Of a stretch of DNA of 53,288 nt, positions 16,408-24,046 are shown in pieces. The notes beneath the pieces are model-generated. The model was given only the letters and a program-made list of their open reading frames with translations. It did no database searches and was not told where the DNA came from. Source of the DNA: Candidatus Borkfalkia faecavium. GTDB taxonomy: Bacteria; Bacillota; Clostridia; Christensenellales; Borkfalkiaceae. The stretch lies in NCBI GenBank assembly GCA_019114755.1, contig DXEW01000031.1, positions 1 to 53,288 on the forward strand. Direction: 5' to 3'. Made by a program: the position numbers and the translations under genes. Each line of letters begins with the position of its first letter. Positions within the stretch are counted from its first letter, which is position 1.

Positions 16408-16983
16408 TCAGTAATATTCTGATTTTAAATCAATGCATTCAAAATATCTTTTTTGCTTTATTGTCTCAAACTTTACTGTATATTCTATTTGCTTTTTCTC
16501 CGACAGCCACTGCTGAAACCGTTTCAAAACGATCAGCCATCGTTTTTTATTTTTACTCAGTAAAATTTTCAGCACGATGGCCGTGACCACCATTCTCAGA
16601 CAAAACAGCACATACAGTGCTGTTCCGCCGTAAAACAGCTGAACCGAAACGATCTTTTCTTCATCGATCAAAAATCTTCCTCCTATCAGCAGAAGGATAA
16701 ACATGATCAAATCGACGACCCGCCATTTCTGCAATTTTTCTTGCTGCAGCATCTTATTTTTTACTTTTCTGTACTTTGGATGTATATGATAAAACTCATC
16801 CCAAAGGGCAGTTTGTTCCGACCGTTCTATGTCATCAAACTGCTTTTTTTCACTTTCCTTTTCATCTTCACCCTCTGCTTCTGCCGAAAAATTTTCTTTC
16901 AGCAACAGATAGCCGCAATGTATACAGGCAGGCTGCGTATCGCTTATCTTCCTTTTACAATTCGGACATTCTATCAGCGCCAT
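16408..16983 (-). CDS. Zinc-ribbon membrane protein, 191 aa
   Basis: Opens MALIECPNCK, nearly the same as the next gene, with one zinc ribbon (CxxC at 6/9 and 20/23). An acidic linker is followed by two hydrophobic segments (about 90-135) and a basic, helical C-terminal half of some 50 residues that is probably cytoplasmic. AGGAGA precedes the ATG, which lies three bases after the previous stop. The shared ribbon start suggests the two genes arose by duplication of the ribbon or are targeted to the same partner. The function is unknown. Confidence 0.78.
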   Translation of the reverse strand: MALIECPNCKRKISDTQPACIHCGYLLLKENFSAEAEGEDEKESEKKQFDDIERSEQTALWDEFYHIHPKYRKVKNKMLQQEKLQKWRVVDLIMFILLLIGGRFLIDEEKIVSVQLFYGGTALYVLFCLRMVVTAIVLKILLSKNKKRWLIVLKRFQQWLSEKKQIEYTVKFETIKQKRYFECIDLKSEYY

Positions 16984-16986
16984 TTT

Positions 16987-17466
16987 TTAATCTCCTAAGA
17001 CATCTTCCATGATCACTTCCAATTCAAAATCGCGAAAACGATACGACGGATGACCTTTCCCATTTGCGACCATCCCCGCAATATATCCGTTGGTTGCCAT
17101 CTCCATTTCAAATTCGGATATTCTTTCGATAGATTTTGACGTATACTTAAAACAGATCACTTTTTCTTGCGGCGTCTGTGTGTACGTGATCTGATAATAG
17201 TACTGCCCGGTGGTATTGATCCATATACAATATATTTCTTCTATCTCGGCCGCCCCGCCTGCGCCGGAATAGACTAGCCGTGCTGTTTCGACCGCACCTT
17301 CATACCCCCGTAGTTCTCGAATTTCGCTTTTGCTGTCTTCCAGTTTCTGCTCTTCGCTGCGGAAGTCGTTCATGCTGACATATATCAAGCATATCGCGCC
17401 TGCCGCCAGCAAAACCGAAATAATGAAATGTGTCCAAAAACCGATCGATCCTTTTACTTTTTCCAT
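16987..17466 (-). CDS. Membrane-anchored hypothetical protein, 159 aa
   Basis: First gene of the operon. One N-terminal membrane segment (about 10-32, FWTHFIISVLLAAGAICLI) is followed by a soluble domain of about 125 residues, likely outside the cell, with many aromatic and beta-prone stretches (YYYQITYTQTPQEK, VICFKYTS). No family is recognised. The ribosome binding site is weak. The 5' leader of about 40 nt contains one of the two operators, so repression would act close to the start of this gene. Confidence 0.72.
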   Translation of the reverse strand: MEKVKGSIGFWTHFIISVLLAAGAICLIYVSMNDFRSEEQKLEDSKSEIRELRGYEGAVETARLVYSGAGGAAEIEEIYCIWINTTGQYYYQITYTQTPQEKVICFKYTSKSIERISEFEMEMATNGYIAGMVANGKGHPSYRFRDFELEVIMEDVLGD

Positions 17467-17486
17467 CTTAATTTATCCGCCATTGC

Positions 17487-17499
17487 TACCATTTTGGTA
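17487..17499. promoter_or_regulatory. Operator O1 of the XRE island
   Basis: TACCATTTTGGTA is a perfect palindrome of arms TACCA/TGGTA. Its centre is 32 bp (three helical turns) from that of O2. It covers the likely -35 region of the XRE gene and the early leader of the opposite operon. Confidence 0.8.
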
Positions 17500-17511
17500 G
17501 TTTATGTGTCA

Positions 17512-17540
17512 AGTATACTACCAATTTGGTAATATGTCAA
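17512..17540 (-). promoter_or_regulatory. Promoter of the zinc-ribbon membrane operon
   Basis: Minus strand TTGACA (17535-17540), 17-bp spacer, TATACT (17512-17517). The -10 lies in the palindrome AGTATACT, so a plus-strand -10 (17514-17519) for the XRE gene overlaps it. Both promoters are flanked by O1 and O2. Confidence 0.82.
17519..17531. promoter_or_regulatory. Operator O2 of the XRE island
   Basis: TACCAATTTGGTA is a second perfect palindrome with the same arms. It sits inside the spacer of the minus-strand promoter, between -35 and -10, where a bound repressor would block polymerase. Confidence 0.82.
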
Positions 17541-17556
17541 GGAATTGAGGGCATCT

Positions 17557-17766
17557 ATGCAAATAATTTTAGGGCAAAGATTAAAGGAATTGCGCGAAGA
17601 GAAGGGCTTAACGCAAAAACAAGTGGCCGCGGCACTGAACTTAAACACCGTGACCTATCTGCATTACGAAAAGGCGCAGCGCGAACCGCCCCTTTCCGTC
17701 CTTGCAGATATGGCAAAATTTTTTGACGTCAGCGTCGATTACCTGCTCGGCCTGACCGATTTTTGA
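17557..17766 (+). CDS. XRE-family (Cro/C1-type) repressor, 69 aa
   Basis: A single helix-turn-helix domain and nothing else: LGQRLKELREEKGLTQKQVAAALNL, then HYEKAQREPPLSVLADMAKFFDVSVDYLLGLTDF. I use ATG 17557 (GAGGG six bases before), not the TTG at 17545. It is divergent from the three-gene membrane operon, and two identical-arm palindromes lie between them. By analogy with other one-domain XRE repressors, it binds O1 and O2 as dimers and represses both directions. No sensor domain or protease partner is visible, so how it is released is unknown. Confidence 0.85.
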   Translation: MQIILGQRLKELREEKGLTQKQVAAALNLNTVTYLHYEKAQREPPLSVLADMAKFFDVSVDYLLGLTDF

Positions 17767-17824
17767 TCGTCTGCACATACGGCGGGCGAAGCGGAAGAAC
17801 GGTGATGTTTTTTGCTCCCACCCG

Positions 17825-17854
17825 TTGACAAACCGTTCCCAAAAGCGGTATAAT
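17825..17854 (+). promoter_or_regulatory. Promoter of yggS-sepF
   Basis: TTGACA (17825-17830), 18-bp spacer, TATAAT (17849-17854). A 12-bp hairpin (17857-17868 with 17873-17884, then GTTCTTT) begins almost at the transcription start. Confidence 0.85.
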
Positions 17855-17872
17855 AGAGCCGCACTCGTAAAA

Positions 17873-18022
17873 ACGGGTGCGGCTGTTCTTTATTTGGAAC
17901 GTTGCGGCGCGGCGGCAGCTTGTATGCCCGCGCCCGCACGGGTACGGCTGTTTCTTTATTTGGAAAGACACGGCGCGGCGGCAGCTTATATGCCCGCGCC
18001 CGCACGGGTGCGGCTGTTTCCT
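17873..18022 (+). repeat. 65-66 bp tandem repeat in the yggS leader
   Basis: Units begin ACGGGT(G/A)CGGCTGTT at 17873, 17938 and (partial) 18004. Each full unit holds an inner inverted repeat GGCGCGG...CCGCGCC and a T-rich segment TTCTTTATTTGG. The repeat follows the promoter directly, so it is transcribed as a 270-nt leader. Confidence 0.8.
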
Positions 18023-18131
18023 TTCAAAATTGAAAAATTTCCTCGCGCGGAAAGTACTTTTGAGGCGCGGAAAAGGGCATTGAAAAATTCCCCCGCGCGG
18101 AAAACGTTCCGGCGCAAAAGAGGGCGATGGC

Positions 18132-18806
18132 ATGATCAAAGAAAACGTACAAAAAGCGCTTGCAGAGCTTGCGGGCGGCAACTGCTTCGGCGAAAAGGTG
18201 ACGCTCGTCGCCGCCACAAAGACGCGCACCGCCGAAGAGATCAACGAGGCGATCGCCGCGGGCATCACCGACATCGGCGAAAACCGCGTGCAGGAATTTA
18301 CCGAAAAATACGACCTGGTGCAGGGCGGCAGGCGGCACTTTATCGGGCACTTGCAGACCAACAAGGTCAAGTACCTGATCGGCAAGACCGACCTCATCCA
18401 GTCGCTCGACCGCGAAGAGCTGGCGGAAGAACTGCAAAAGCGGGCGGAAAAGGCGGGCTGGACCGCCGAGTGCCTGGTAGAGATCAACGCCGGCAGCGAA
18501 CTTTCCAAAAGCGGGTTTTTCCCCGAACAGGCGGCGGAAGCGGTACAAAAACTGGCGGCTTACCCGAATATTCGCCTGCGCGGGCTGATGGCAATGCTTC
18601 CCATTTGCGAAAATACGCAACATTTGCGTTCATTATGCTTGTCTATTCGTGAAATTTATGATACAATAAAGAAGGAAAGAAAAGCGTTCGATGTGCTTTC
18701 GATGGGCATGAGCGGCGATTGGCGGCTGTGCGTGGAGTGCGGCAGCAACATGATCCGCCTCGGCACGGCGCTGTTCGGCGAACGGCACTACCCCGCCAAG
18801 GCCTGA
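18132..18806 (+). CDS. yggS: YggS/PipY family PLP-binding homeostasis protein
   Basis: A one-domain TIM-barrel PLP carrier (224 residues) that keeps vitamin B6 and amino/keto acid pools in balance. The PLP lysine is Lys30 in VAATKTRTAEE. GENRVQEF, HFIGHLQTNK and SMGMSGD are family signatures, the last binding the phosphate. It comes just before sepF, the order found in the cell-division region of many Gram-positives (ylmE-sepF). The leader is unusually long and repetitive. Confidence 0.93.
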   Translation: MIKENVQKALAELAGGNCFGEKVTLVAATKTRTAEEINEAIAAGITDIGENRVQEFTEKYDLVQGGRRHFIGHLQTNKVKYLIGKTDLIQSLDREELAEELQKRAEKAGWTAECLVEINAGSELSKSGFFPEQAAEAVQKLAAYPNIRLRGLMAMLPICENTQHLRSLCLSIREIYDTIKKERKAFDVLSMGMSGDWRLCVECGSNMIRLGTALFGERHYPAKA

Positions 18807-18826
18807 ACGCGAGGAGTTTTGGCTGT

Positions 18827-19159
18827 ATGCTCGGACAAGACAACGGCACCCGCCGCCGCATCTTCGGCAAGGCGGAAAAACACGCCCCTGCCGCGCCCGC
18901 GGCGGAAAAAGGCGATAAGCAGCCGGCAAGCGGCGCTACCCTGCTGCGCCACCCCCGTTCGTTTACCGACGTGGAAGAGATCATCGACCGCCTGCGCGAA
19001 CGCCGCACGGTGATCGTGTACCTGAGCGAGGTGAACACGGCCACGGCCCAGCGCGTGACCGACATGCTCAGCGGCGCCGTTTACGCCTTGGGCGGCACGG
19101 CGGCAAAGCTGCAGAAGGACATGTACATCTTTACGCCCGACGGCGTAGAGGCCAAATAA
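18827..19159 (+). CDS. sepF: Cell division protein SepF
   Basis: FtsZ-binding protein that anchors the Z-ring to the membrane and shapes the septum. 110 residues from ATG 18827 (GAGGAG ten bases before). A short N-terminal helix (MLGQDNGTRRRIF) and an Ala/Pro linker precede the SepF core (about 33-108) with VIVYLSEVNTATAQRVTDMLSGAVYALGG and the ending DMYIFTPDGV. The membrane-binding N-terminus is shorter than in Bacillus. It is 20 bp after yggS and likely co-transcribed. Confidence 0.92.
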   Translation: MLGQDNGTRRRIFGKAEKHAPAAPAAEKGDKQPASGATLLRHPRSFTDVEEIIDRLRERRTVIVYLSEVNTATAQRVTDMLSGAVYALGGTAAKLQKDMYIFTPDGVEAK

Positions 19160-19217
19160 GGTTTCACCTTTACACCCGTTCCTATGGGAACGGACAAGAA
19201 GATATACTTGAACCGGG

Positions 19218-19256
19218 AAAGGAGGCAGACAAATGTCTGCCTCCTTTCTCGTTTTG
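19218..19256 (+). terminator. Intrinsic terminator after sepF
   Basis: Perfect 14-bp stem (19218-19231 with 19234-19247), two-base loop, then CTCGTTTT. A smaller CCGTTCC/GGAACGG hairpin lies just before it. Confidence 0.85.
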
Positions 19257-19315
19257 CCTGATGAAACCGCCCCAAGCTGCTTTATGAAACCGCCCCGGGC
19301 GAGGAAACGGAACAG

Positions 19316-19369
19316 CCCCCTCTTCCGTCACTTCGTGACACCTTCCCCCCAAGGGGAAGGCAAGGGTAA
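19316..19369 (+). repeat. Dispersed short repeat, CCCTCTTCCGTC family
   Basis: CCCTCTTCCGTC, a variable palindromic centre (ACTTCGTG), then CACCTTCCCCCCAAGGGGAAGG. Related copies lie at 20970-21012 and 25791-25831 with different centres. Confidence 0.6.
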
Positions 19370-19418
19370 GTACCCGCGCGCCGCATGCGCGACGCGCGCC
19401 CGTCTCGATTCAAATGTA

Positions 19419-19517
19419 AAATGTATAGTGTAAAATGTAGAATGTAAAATTTTGGACACATTGAAAAAATGTTTTTGCCTTCTTCCTCCATTTACCATTC
19501 TACATTTATCATTTCTT
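19419..19517. repeat. TGTAAAATG inverted-repeat element, copy T1
   Basis: The left arm is built of TGTAAAATG/TGTAGAATG repeats (19419-19450), the centre has GGACACATT then AAAAAATG, and the right arm ends ACCATTCTACATTTATCATT. Same plan as T2 (21056) and T3 (35433). No protein is encoded. The gap 19160-19525 holds only this, the terminator and the short repeat before it. Confidence 0.7.
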
Positions 19518-19525
19518 TCTTCGTA

Positions 19526-20881
19526 TTATAAAGATGTAACCTGTTTTTTGTGTCTTCTCCGCAAAGCGGCGATGCCGTCAAAGGCATTCATGCCGAGGCC
19601 CAAGATCAGCCAGGTATAGTACAGCACAAAGCGCCAAATGAGCACATACCAGAAGAGCACGCTTTCGGTAAGCCCCGCGAACGCCGCCATGAACACCATT
19701 TCGATGGCGCCCGAATTGCCGGGGGTGGGGATAAAGGTGGCGGCGTAGGTAGAGTACATCGCCAGCACCATCACCAGCCATAAAAGCTGCGCGCCCTCGT
19801 AACCCATCACCGAAGGGCCGCACATCGCCACCAGCAGCAGATAGGGCTGGACGAGCTCGATGCTCGGCTCGCCCAAACACAGCAAAAACAGCACGAAAAA
19901 TTCTTTCGGTTTTTTATAGATGAACTGCGAGATGGCGGCAAAATCGTCTATCCATTGGCGCATCTTCGCCTCCCACTTGTCGGGGTTTTTGACGATGCGC
20001 ACGGCGTGCAGCAGTTTCACGAATAAATTGACGACCCACTTGACGAGCCCCGGCAGGAACACGACGATGGTCACGAATACGGGGATGAAGGCGTTGATGC
20101 CGAAGCCCACCCAGCCGCACACCAAGACGGTGGTGCGCATCGCCTCGTCGGGGATGGCGGAAAGCTGCGGCACCCCCAAGCCCATCACCAGCGCCGCCAC
20201 GAAGGTAAAGCCGAGCATGTGGATGCCATATTTGACCATGGTGACGGAAGTGGCCGCCGTGGCGGGGATGCCCTGGCGGTACATGTAGTAGATCTGCATG
20301 GGCTGCCCCCCCGAAGAAAAGGGGGTGATGCACTCGTAAAACTTGCCCACCAGCGCCACCTTCGCTCCCTTGCCGAAGGACAGCGGGTAGCCGCCCGTCT
20401 TGCCCAGAATGGTGAATTTGAGCGTTTCCATCACGAACATGATGATGAACAGCGCCGCCACGGGCAACAGCAGCCACCAGTTCATGCCGCGCATCACCTC
20501 GGCAAAGGTGGCGGCGTCGCCCCCGGCGAGCGTTTGGCTGAGCTGAAACAGCACCGAAATGACGCAGGCGATGATGACGGCGGCGATGACGCCCCAGACG
20601 ATGTTCTTGCGCCGCTGCTTTTTGAGGGCCGCCTTGGAATACTTCCCGCCCTCCGCGGGCTGCTGACCGCTTTCTATGGGCGTCGCCGCCCCTGCGGAGG
20701 CGGCTTGCGTCTGTATGGCGGCCTGCGCCCCCTTTTCAACGGAAGGCGATCCCTGTGCGGCAGGCTGCGCCCCTTTTTCGGCAGACGGCAGATCTTGCGC
20801 GGCGGGCACAGCCTCTTGTTCGGAAGGCTGCGGCGGCGTATGTTGTACGGGCGCGGAAACGCCCTCTTGTTTATGTTCCAT
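19526..20881 (-). CDS. Flippase-like membrane protein (LPG synthase transmembrane / YbhN family)
   Basis: 451 residues. The first 85 are low-complexity Ala/Glu/Gln/Pro with two copies of SAEKGAQPAAQ-like units; then come about eight membrane segments from NIVWGVIAAVIIACVISVLF on. The family motifs around FYECITPFSSGGQPMQIYYMY and TFIPTPGNSGAIEMVF are clear. Relatives are uncharacterised or act on lipid-linked substrates (aminoacyl-phosphatidylglycerol or glycolipid flipping); no synthase domain is present. The ribosome binding site is weak. Its neighbour is an LtaS-like enzyme, so a role in envelope lipid traffic is plausible. Confidence 0.85.
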   Translation of the reverse strand: MEHKQEGVSAPVQHTPPQPSEQEAVPAAQDLPSAEKGAQPAAQGSPSVEKGAQAAIQTQAASAGAATPIESGQQPAEGGKYSKAALKKQRRKNIVWGVIAAVIIACVISVLFQLSQTLAGGDAATFAEVMRGMNWWLLLPVAALFIIMFVMETLKFTILGKTGGYPLSFGKGAKVALVGKFYECITPFSSGGQPMQIYYMYRQGIPATAATSVTMVKYGIHMLGFTFVAALVMGLGVPQLSAIPDEAMRTTVLVCGWVGFGINAFIPVFVTIVVFLPGLVKWVVNLFVKLLHAVRIVKNPDKWEAKMRQWIDDFAAISQFIYKKPKEFFVLFLLCLGEPSIELVQPYLLLVAMCGPSVMGYEGAQLLWLVMVLAMYSTYAATFIPTPGNSGAIEMVFMAAFAGLTESVLFWYVLIWRFVLYYTWLILGLGMNAFDGIAALRRRHKKQVTSL

Positions 20882-20969
20882 TCTTTACCGTTTACTGTTT
20901 TGAATTTTGCGTTTAAGCATGAGAGTCTTCGGTGCGCTTCGCTTTTACATTGTCCTGCGCCCCTCTTCC

Positions 20970-21012
20970 GTCGGCTTCGCCGCCACCTTCCCCCGAGGGG
21001 GAAGGCAAGGGT
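20970..21012 (+). repeat. CCCTCTTCCGTC-family short repeat
   Basis: CCCTCTTCCGTC, centre GGCTTCGCC, then CACCTTCCCCCGAGGGGGAAGG; the same frame as 19316 with a different palindromic centre. Confidence 0.6.
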
Positions 21013-21055
21013 AAGTACCCGCGCGCCGCATACGCGACGCGCACCTTGCGCGATA

Positions 21056-21164
21056 AGTGATAAATGTAAAATGTAAAGTGTAAAATGTAGAATTGAGGAC
21101 GAATTAAAAAATGTTCTTATCTATTCCATAATTTTACATTCTACATTCTACATTTTACATTGAA
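21056..21164. repeat. TGTAAAATG inverted-repeat element, copy T2
   Basis: The left arm 21059-21093 and right arm 21131-21162 are mirror images made of TGTAAAATG-type units; the centre contains GAGGAC then AATTAAAAAATGTT, matching T1 and T3. A further solo arm of the same type lies at 21279-21310. Confidence 0.72.
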
Positions 21165-21169
21165 AGAGA

Positions 21170-21252
21170 GATCCTTCGACTCGGTCGCTGCGCTCCCTCG
21201 CTCAGGATGACAGGGAGGGGTGAGTTTCGTCGCTTCGCTCCTCAGGATGACA
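21170..21252 (+). repeat. GATCCTTCG...CTCAGGATGACA repeats (two)
   Basis: One full unit (21170-21212: GATCCTTCGACTCGG, a palindromic centre, CTCAGGATGACA) and one shortened unit ending at 21252. Similar short palindromes are widespread in bacterial intergenic DNA. With T2 and a solo arm they fill the 466-bp gap 20882-21347, where I see no gene. Confidence 0.65.
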
Positions 21253-21347
21253 GGAATAATATTATTTTCAGAGATCCTCAATTTTACATTCTACATTCTA
21301 CATTTTACGCTCCCTGCGTCAGCTCGAAAGAAAAAGTGTGAACAAAT

Positions 21348-23771
21348 CTATACGCTTACATGCACAAGGTCGGCGATGTCGCGGTAGGCGAAATAGTCGT
21401 AGCGGTACATGTCTTCCAGCATTTCCTGCTTTTCGTCGTAGCGGAGGAGCCCTTCGACGAAGGCGTTGCAAGCGTCGGAAAAATACCGCGAGCCGCCGGC
21501 AAAGCGGATGCAGATAAAGCCGTTTTCGTCGGCATATACGGGGCCTTCTTCCTCGCCGATGAGCTCGCCCGTATAGATGACGCGCGCGCCGCCCTGTTCG
21601 GAAGCGAGCCGCCCGTTGGGATAGAGGGTGAGCTGGCCGTCGAACGAGGTATACACGCCGTCCTCTTCTTCTGCGGCGAGGTATAAAATTTCGCCGTCGA
21701 AGTAGATGCCGCGGATAAAGATACCCGATTCGCGGCTGACGAAGGTGGTGACGGGGGCGCGGAAGACGCTGCTGCCCTGGTAGAGGTTGGTGTTAAAGTC
21801 GAAGCCGAGCAGGTCCAAGAGGGTGGGCAGCACGTCGAGCGAGCTGCAGGGCTTTGTCACCTCGCCGCCGTAGTAGCCGCTGCGGGAGAGGGAATAGTAG
21901 AACTCGCCCGCATAGGCGGAGAGGAACTGCTCGCAGTCGTTGACGTATTCCTCCGCCGCGTACATGTTTTCCACCTCGAGCGCCATGGCGCCGTCCCAGA
22001 TGAAGAAGGGGATGTTGTACAGGCTCGTATCGTAATAGACGCCGTCTGCCACCTGCTTGAAATAGTAACTCTGCTCGTCGTAATAGCGGTTGTGGTCTGC
22101 ATAGAAGACGAACAGGGTGTTCTCCAGCTCGCCCGTCTGCTCTAAATAGTGCACGAGGCGGTTGACGCCGACATCGAGGTCCATCAGCCCCGCCTGATAG
22201 CGCTTGAACATGAGGTATTCCTGCGTGAGTTCGCCCTCTTCGCCGCGCTCGCCATGCGGCACGGCAAAGCGCTCGTCTACATATTGTGTGGGATAGCCGT
22301 CTATGTATTCGTAATAGGTCTCCAGATTCTGCACGGTGCAGCTTTCGGAAAACTGCTGCTTTTCCTCTTCGGTCATCTCGCCGGGGTAGTCGCCGCCGCG
22401 CAGGTCGTCGTAATGGCCGTGACTGATGAGGGAGAGCATCATGGTATAGAAGCGCCCGTTTTCGCCGCCGTCGGTAAACGCCCCCAGATACTGCGAGATC
22501 ATCTCGCTGTCGCGGTCGAAGTCGTAGAACCAGGTCTTGTCGTAATACCCTTCGAGGCGAGACATATCTTCGAGGAAGTGCGTGTTTTCGAACCCGTACA
22601 GGTCGCCGTGCGTTTGGCCGCGGCTGTAAAAGCCGCTGTCGTTGGCGTGGAAATAGTTGGTGGTGTAGCCCGCCGACTGCATGATATGCGGCAGGGTAAA
22701 GGAAAAGTCGTGCTCCAAAAGCCCTTCGCCGTTGGCGCCCGAAGGGATGATGGAGTTGCGCAGCTGCGCCGGGTAGCTGCCCAACACGGACAGCGCCTCG
22801 GAATGGTTGGTCTTATCGCGGGCGTAGTACTCGCTCATGCGCCAGCCGTTTTTCGCCATCGCGTAGAGGGTGGGGGTGTAGTCTTTGTTGATGCCGTACC
22901 ACTCGCCCGATTCGATGACGATGAGCACCACGTTTTTGCCGCGGTACCTGCCCGCCATGTAGCCGTTTGCGGGCAGGGCGCTGTTCCATTCCCCTCCTTC
23001 AAAATAATCGTCCAGCTCGGCGAGCTGCTCGTCGCGCTCTTCGCGGGTGATCTCATCTCCGCCGCTTCCCAGCCAGTTGAAAAAGTTTTTGCTGTAGAAG
23101 CCGAAAAAGCCGAATTTTTTGAAGGCTTCGGCGGTGAGGAACTGCGTTTCGTAGAGGTACATGTCGTCTTCGTATTTATACAGCGAATCCTGTACGTCGG
23201 AACGGCGGAAGGAGAACAGCGAGGCGCTGTACAGCCCGAAGCAGGCGCTGGCGGAGATGACCACCGTGAATGCCAAGAGCAGCGCCGTATGCCATTCGAA
23301 GCAGGGGGCCGTCTTCATCTTCTTTTGCAGAAAGATGCAGCCCGTGAGCACGCCGCCGTAGAACAGCAGGGCGAAGATGACCAGCCCCAAAGAGCCGAGC
23401 AGCATGCGCGGGTTGAACACGTTGCCCGCCTCGCCGATGATATTGAGCATGGAAAAGCTGAACACCATGTTGCTCATATCCAGCAGGATGGCGTCTACCA
23501 CGCACAGCACCGCCTCTAAAAACAGCAGCACGCCGATGACGACGATCTGCGCCACGAACCCGGGCACGATGAACACGCCCAGCGTGACCATGAGCAGTAC
23601 GCTCAGATCGAGCAGAAAATATCCCGGCAGCACGCCCAACCCCGCCGAAAGGAAGGCGGCGATCTCTAAAATGAGCGCCGCGGCAAAATAGATGGCGGCA
23701 AATATCGCCTTTTTGACCAACACCCGTGTGGTCTGCGCGCCCCGTCCGGCGCGCGACAGCGCGTTCTCCAT
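21348..23771 (-). CDS. LtaS-like sulfatase-fold phosphoglycerol transferase
   Basis: Lipoteichoic-acid-synthase-type enzyme moving glycerol-phosphate from phosphatidylglycerol to a glycolipid or polymer outside the membrane. 807 residues from ATG 23771 (AGAGGT just before), longer than LtaS (about 650). There are five membrane segments in the first 200 residues. The extracellular alkaline-phosphatase fold has metal Glu in ESGEWYG (about 287), the nucleophile Thr in KTNHSEAL (about 319) and the metal pair in YADHNRYY (about 555). A beta-rich C-terminal extension follows the domain. Whether it makes lipoteichoic acid or another polymer is not shown. Confidence 0.88.
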   Translation of the reverse strand: MENALSRAGRGAQTTRVLVKKAIFAAIYFAAALILEIAAFLSAGLGVLPGYFLLDLSVLLMVTLGVFIVPGFVAQIVVIGVLLFLEAVLCVVDAILLDMSNMVFSFSMLNIIGEAGNVFNPRMLLGSLGLVIFALLFYGGVLTGCIFLQKKMKTAPCFEWHTALLLAFTVVISASACFGLYSASLFSFRRSDVQDSLYKYEDDMYLYETQFLTAEAFKKFGFFGFYSKNFFNWLGSGGDEITREERDEQLAELDDYFEGGEWNSALPANGYMAGRYRGKNVVLIVIESGEWYGINKDYTPTLYAMAKNGWRMSEYYARDKTNHSEALSVLGSYPAQLRNSIIPSGANGEGLLEHDFSFTLPHIMQSAGYTTNYFHANDSGFYSRGQTHGDLYGFENTHFLEDMSRLEGYYDKTWFYDFDRDSEMISQYLGAFTDGGENGRFYTMMLSLISHGHYDDLRGGDYPGEMTEEEKQQFSESCTVQNLETYYEYIDGYPTQYVDERFAVPHGERGEEGELTQEYLMFKRYQAGLMDLDVGVNRLVHYLEQTGELENTLFVFYADHNRYYDEQSYYFKQVADGVYYDTSLYNIPFFIWDGAMALEVENMYAAEEYVNDCEQFLSAYAGEFYYSLSRSGYYGGEVTKPCSSLDVLPTLLDLLGFDFNTNLYQGSSVFRAPVTTFVSRESGIFIRGIYFDGEILYLAAEEEDGVYTSFDGQLTLYPNGRLASEQGGARVIYTGELIGEEEGPVYADENGFICIRFAGGSRYFSDACNAFVEGLLRYDEKQEMLEDMYRYDYFAYRDIADLVHVSV

Positions 23772-23807
23772 ATGACCTCTTCTGTCGGGCGGCCCCGCCC
23801 CGTACAA

Positions 23808-23880
23808 ATGCTTTCTCTTTGGATGGGCGGTGCCCTGTACAAATGCTTTCTCTTTTTATGGGCGGCTCCGCCGCCCGATA
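23808..23880. repeat. Short tandem repeat upstream of the LtaS-like gene
   Basis: TACAAATGCTTTCTCTTT occurs twice, 38 bp apart (about 23813 and 23837), inside GGGCGG-bounded units. No gene lies in 23772-23972. Confidence 0.55.
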
Positions 23881-23969
23881 TGATACTTTTTTTCCGGCGG
23901 CCTTGCCGCCTGTTTCTATTTTCGGCTCCCGCCCCTGCGGGCGGACGCATGCCTTCCCGATTATTGTAA

Positions 23970-24012
23970 CATAAAACGCCGCAAATGCCTATCAAAAACA
24001 GGCGTTTGCGGC
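23970..24012 (-). terminator. Intrinsic terminator downstream of rarA
   Basis: Minus strand 13-bp stem (24000-24012 with 23978-23990; one G-T pair), nine-base T-rich loop, then GTTTTAT. Confidence 0.75.
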
Positions 24013-24046
24013 GACGGCGATTGTGAAAATTGTGTTATTCTGCCCT

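Noticed and set aside
19419-19517. TGTAAAATG repeats as a CRISPR array
   Set aside because: The units are 9-10 bp with no spacers, occur as inverted arms, and no cas gene is in the window.
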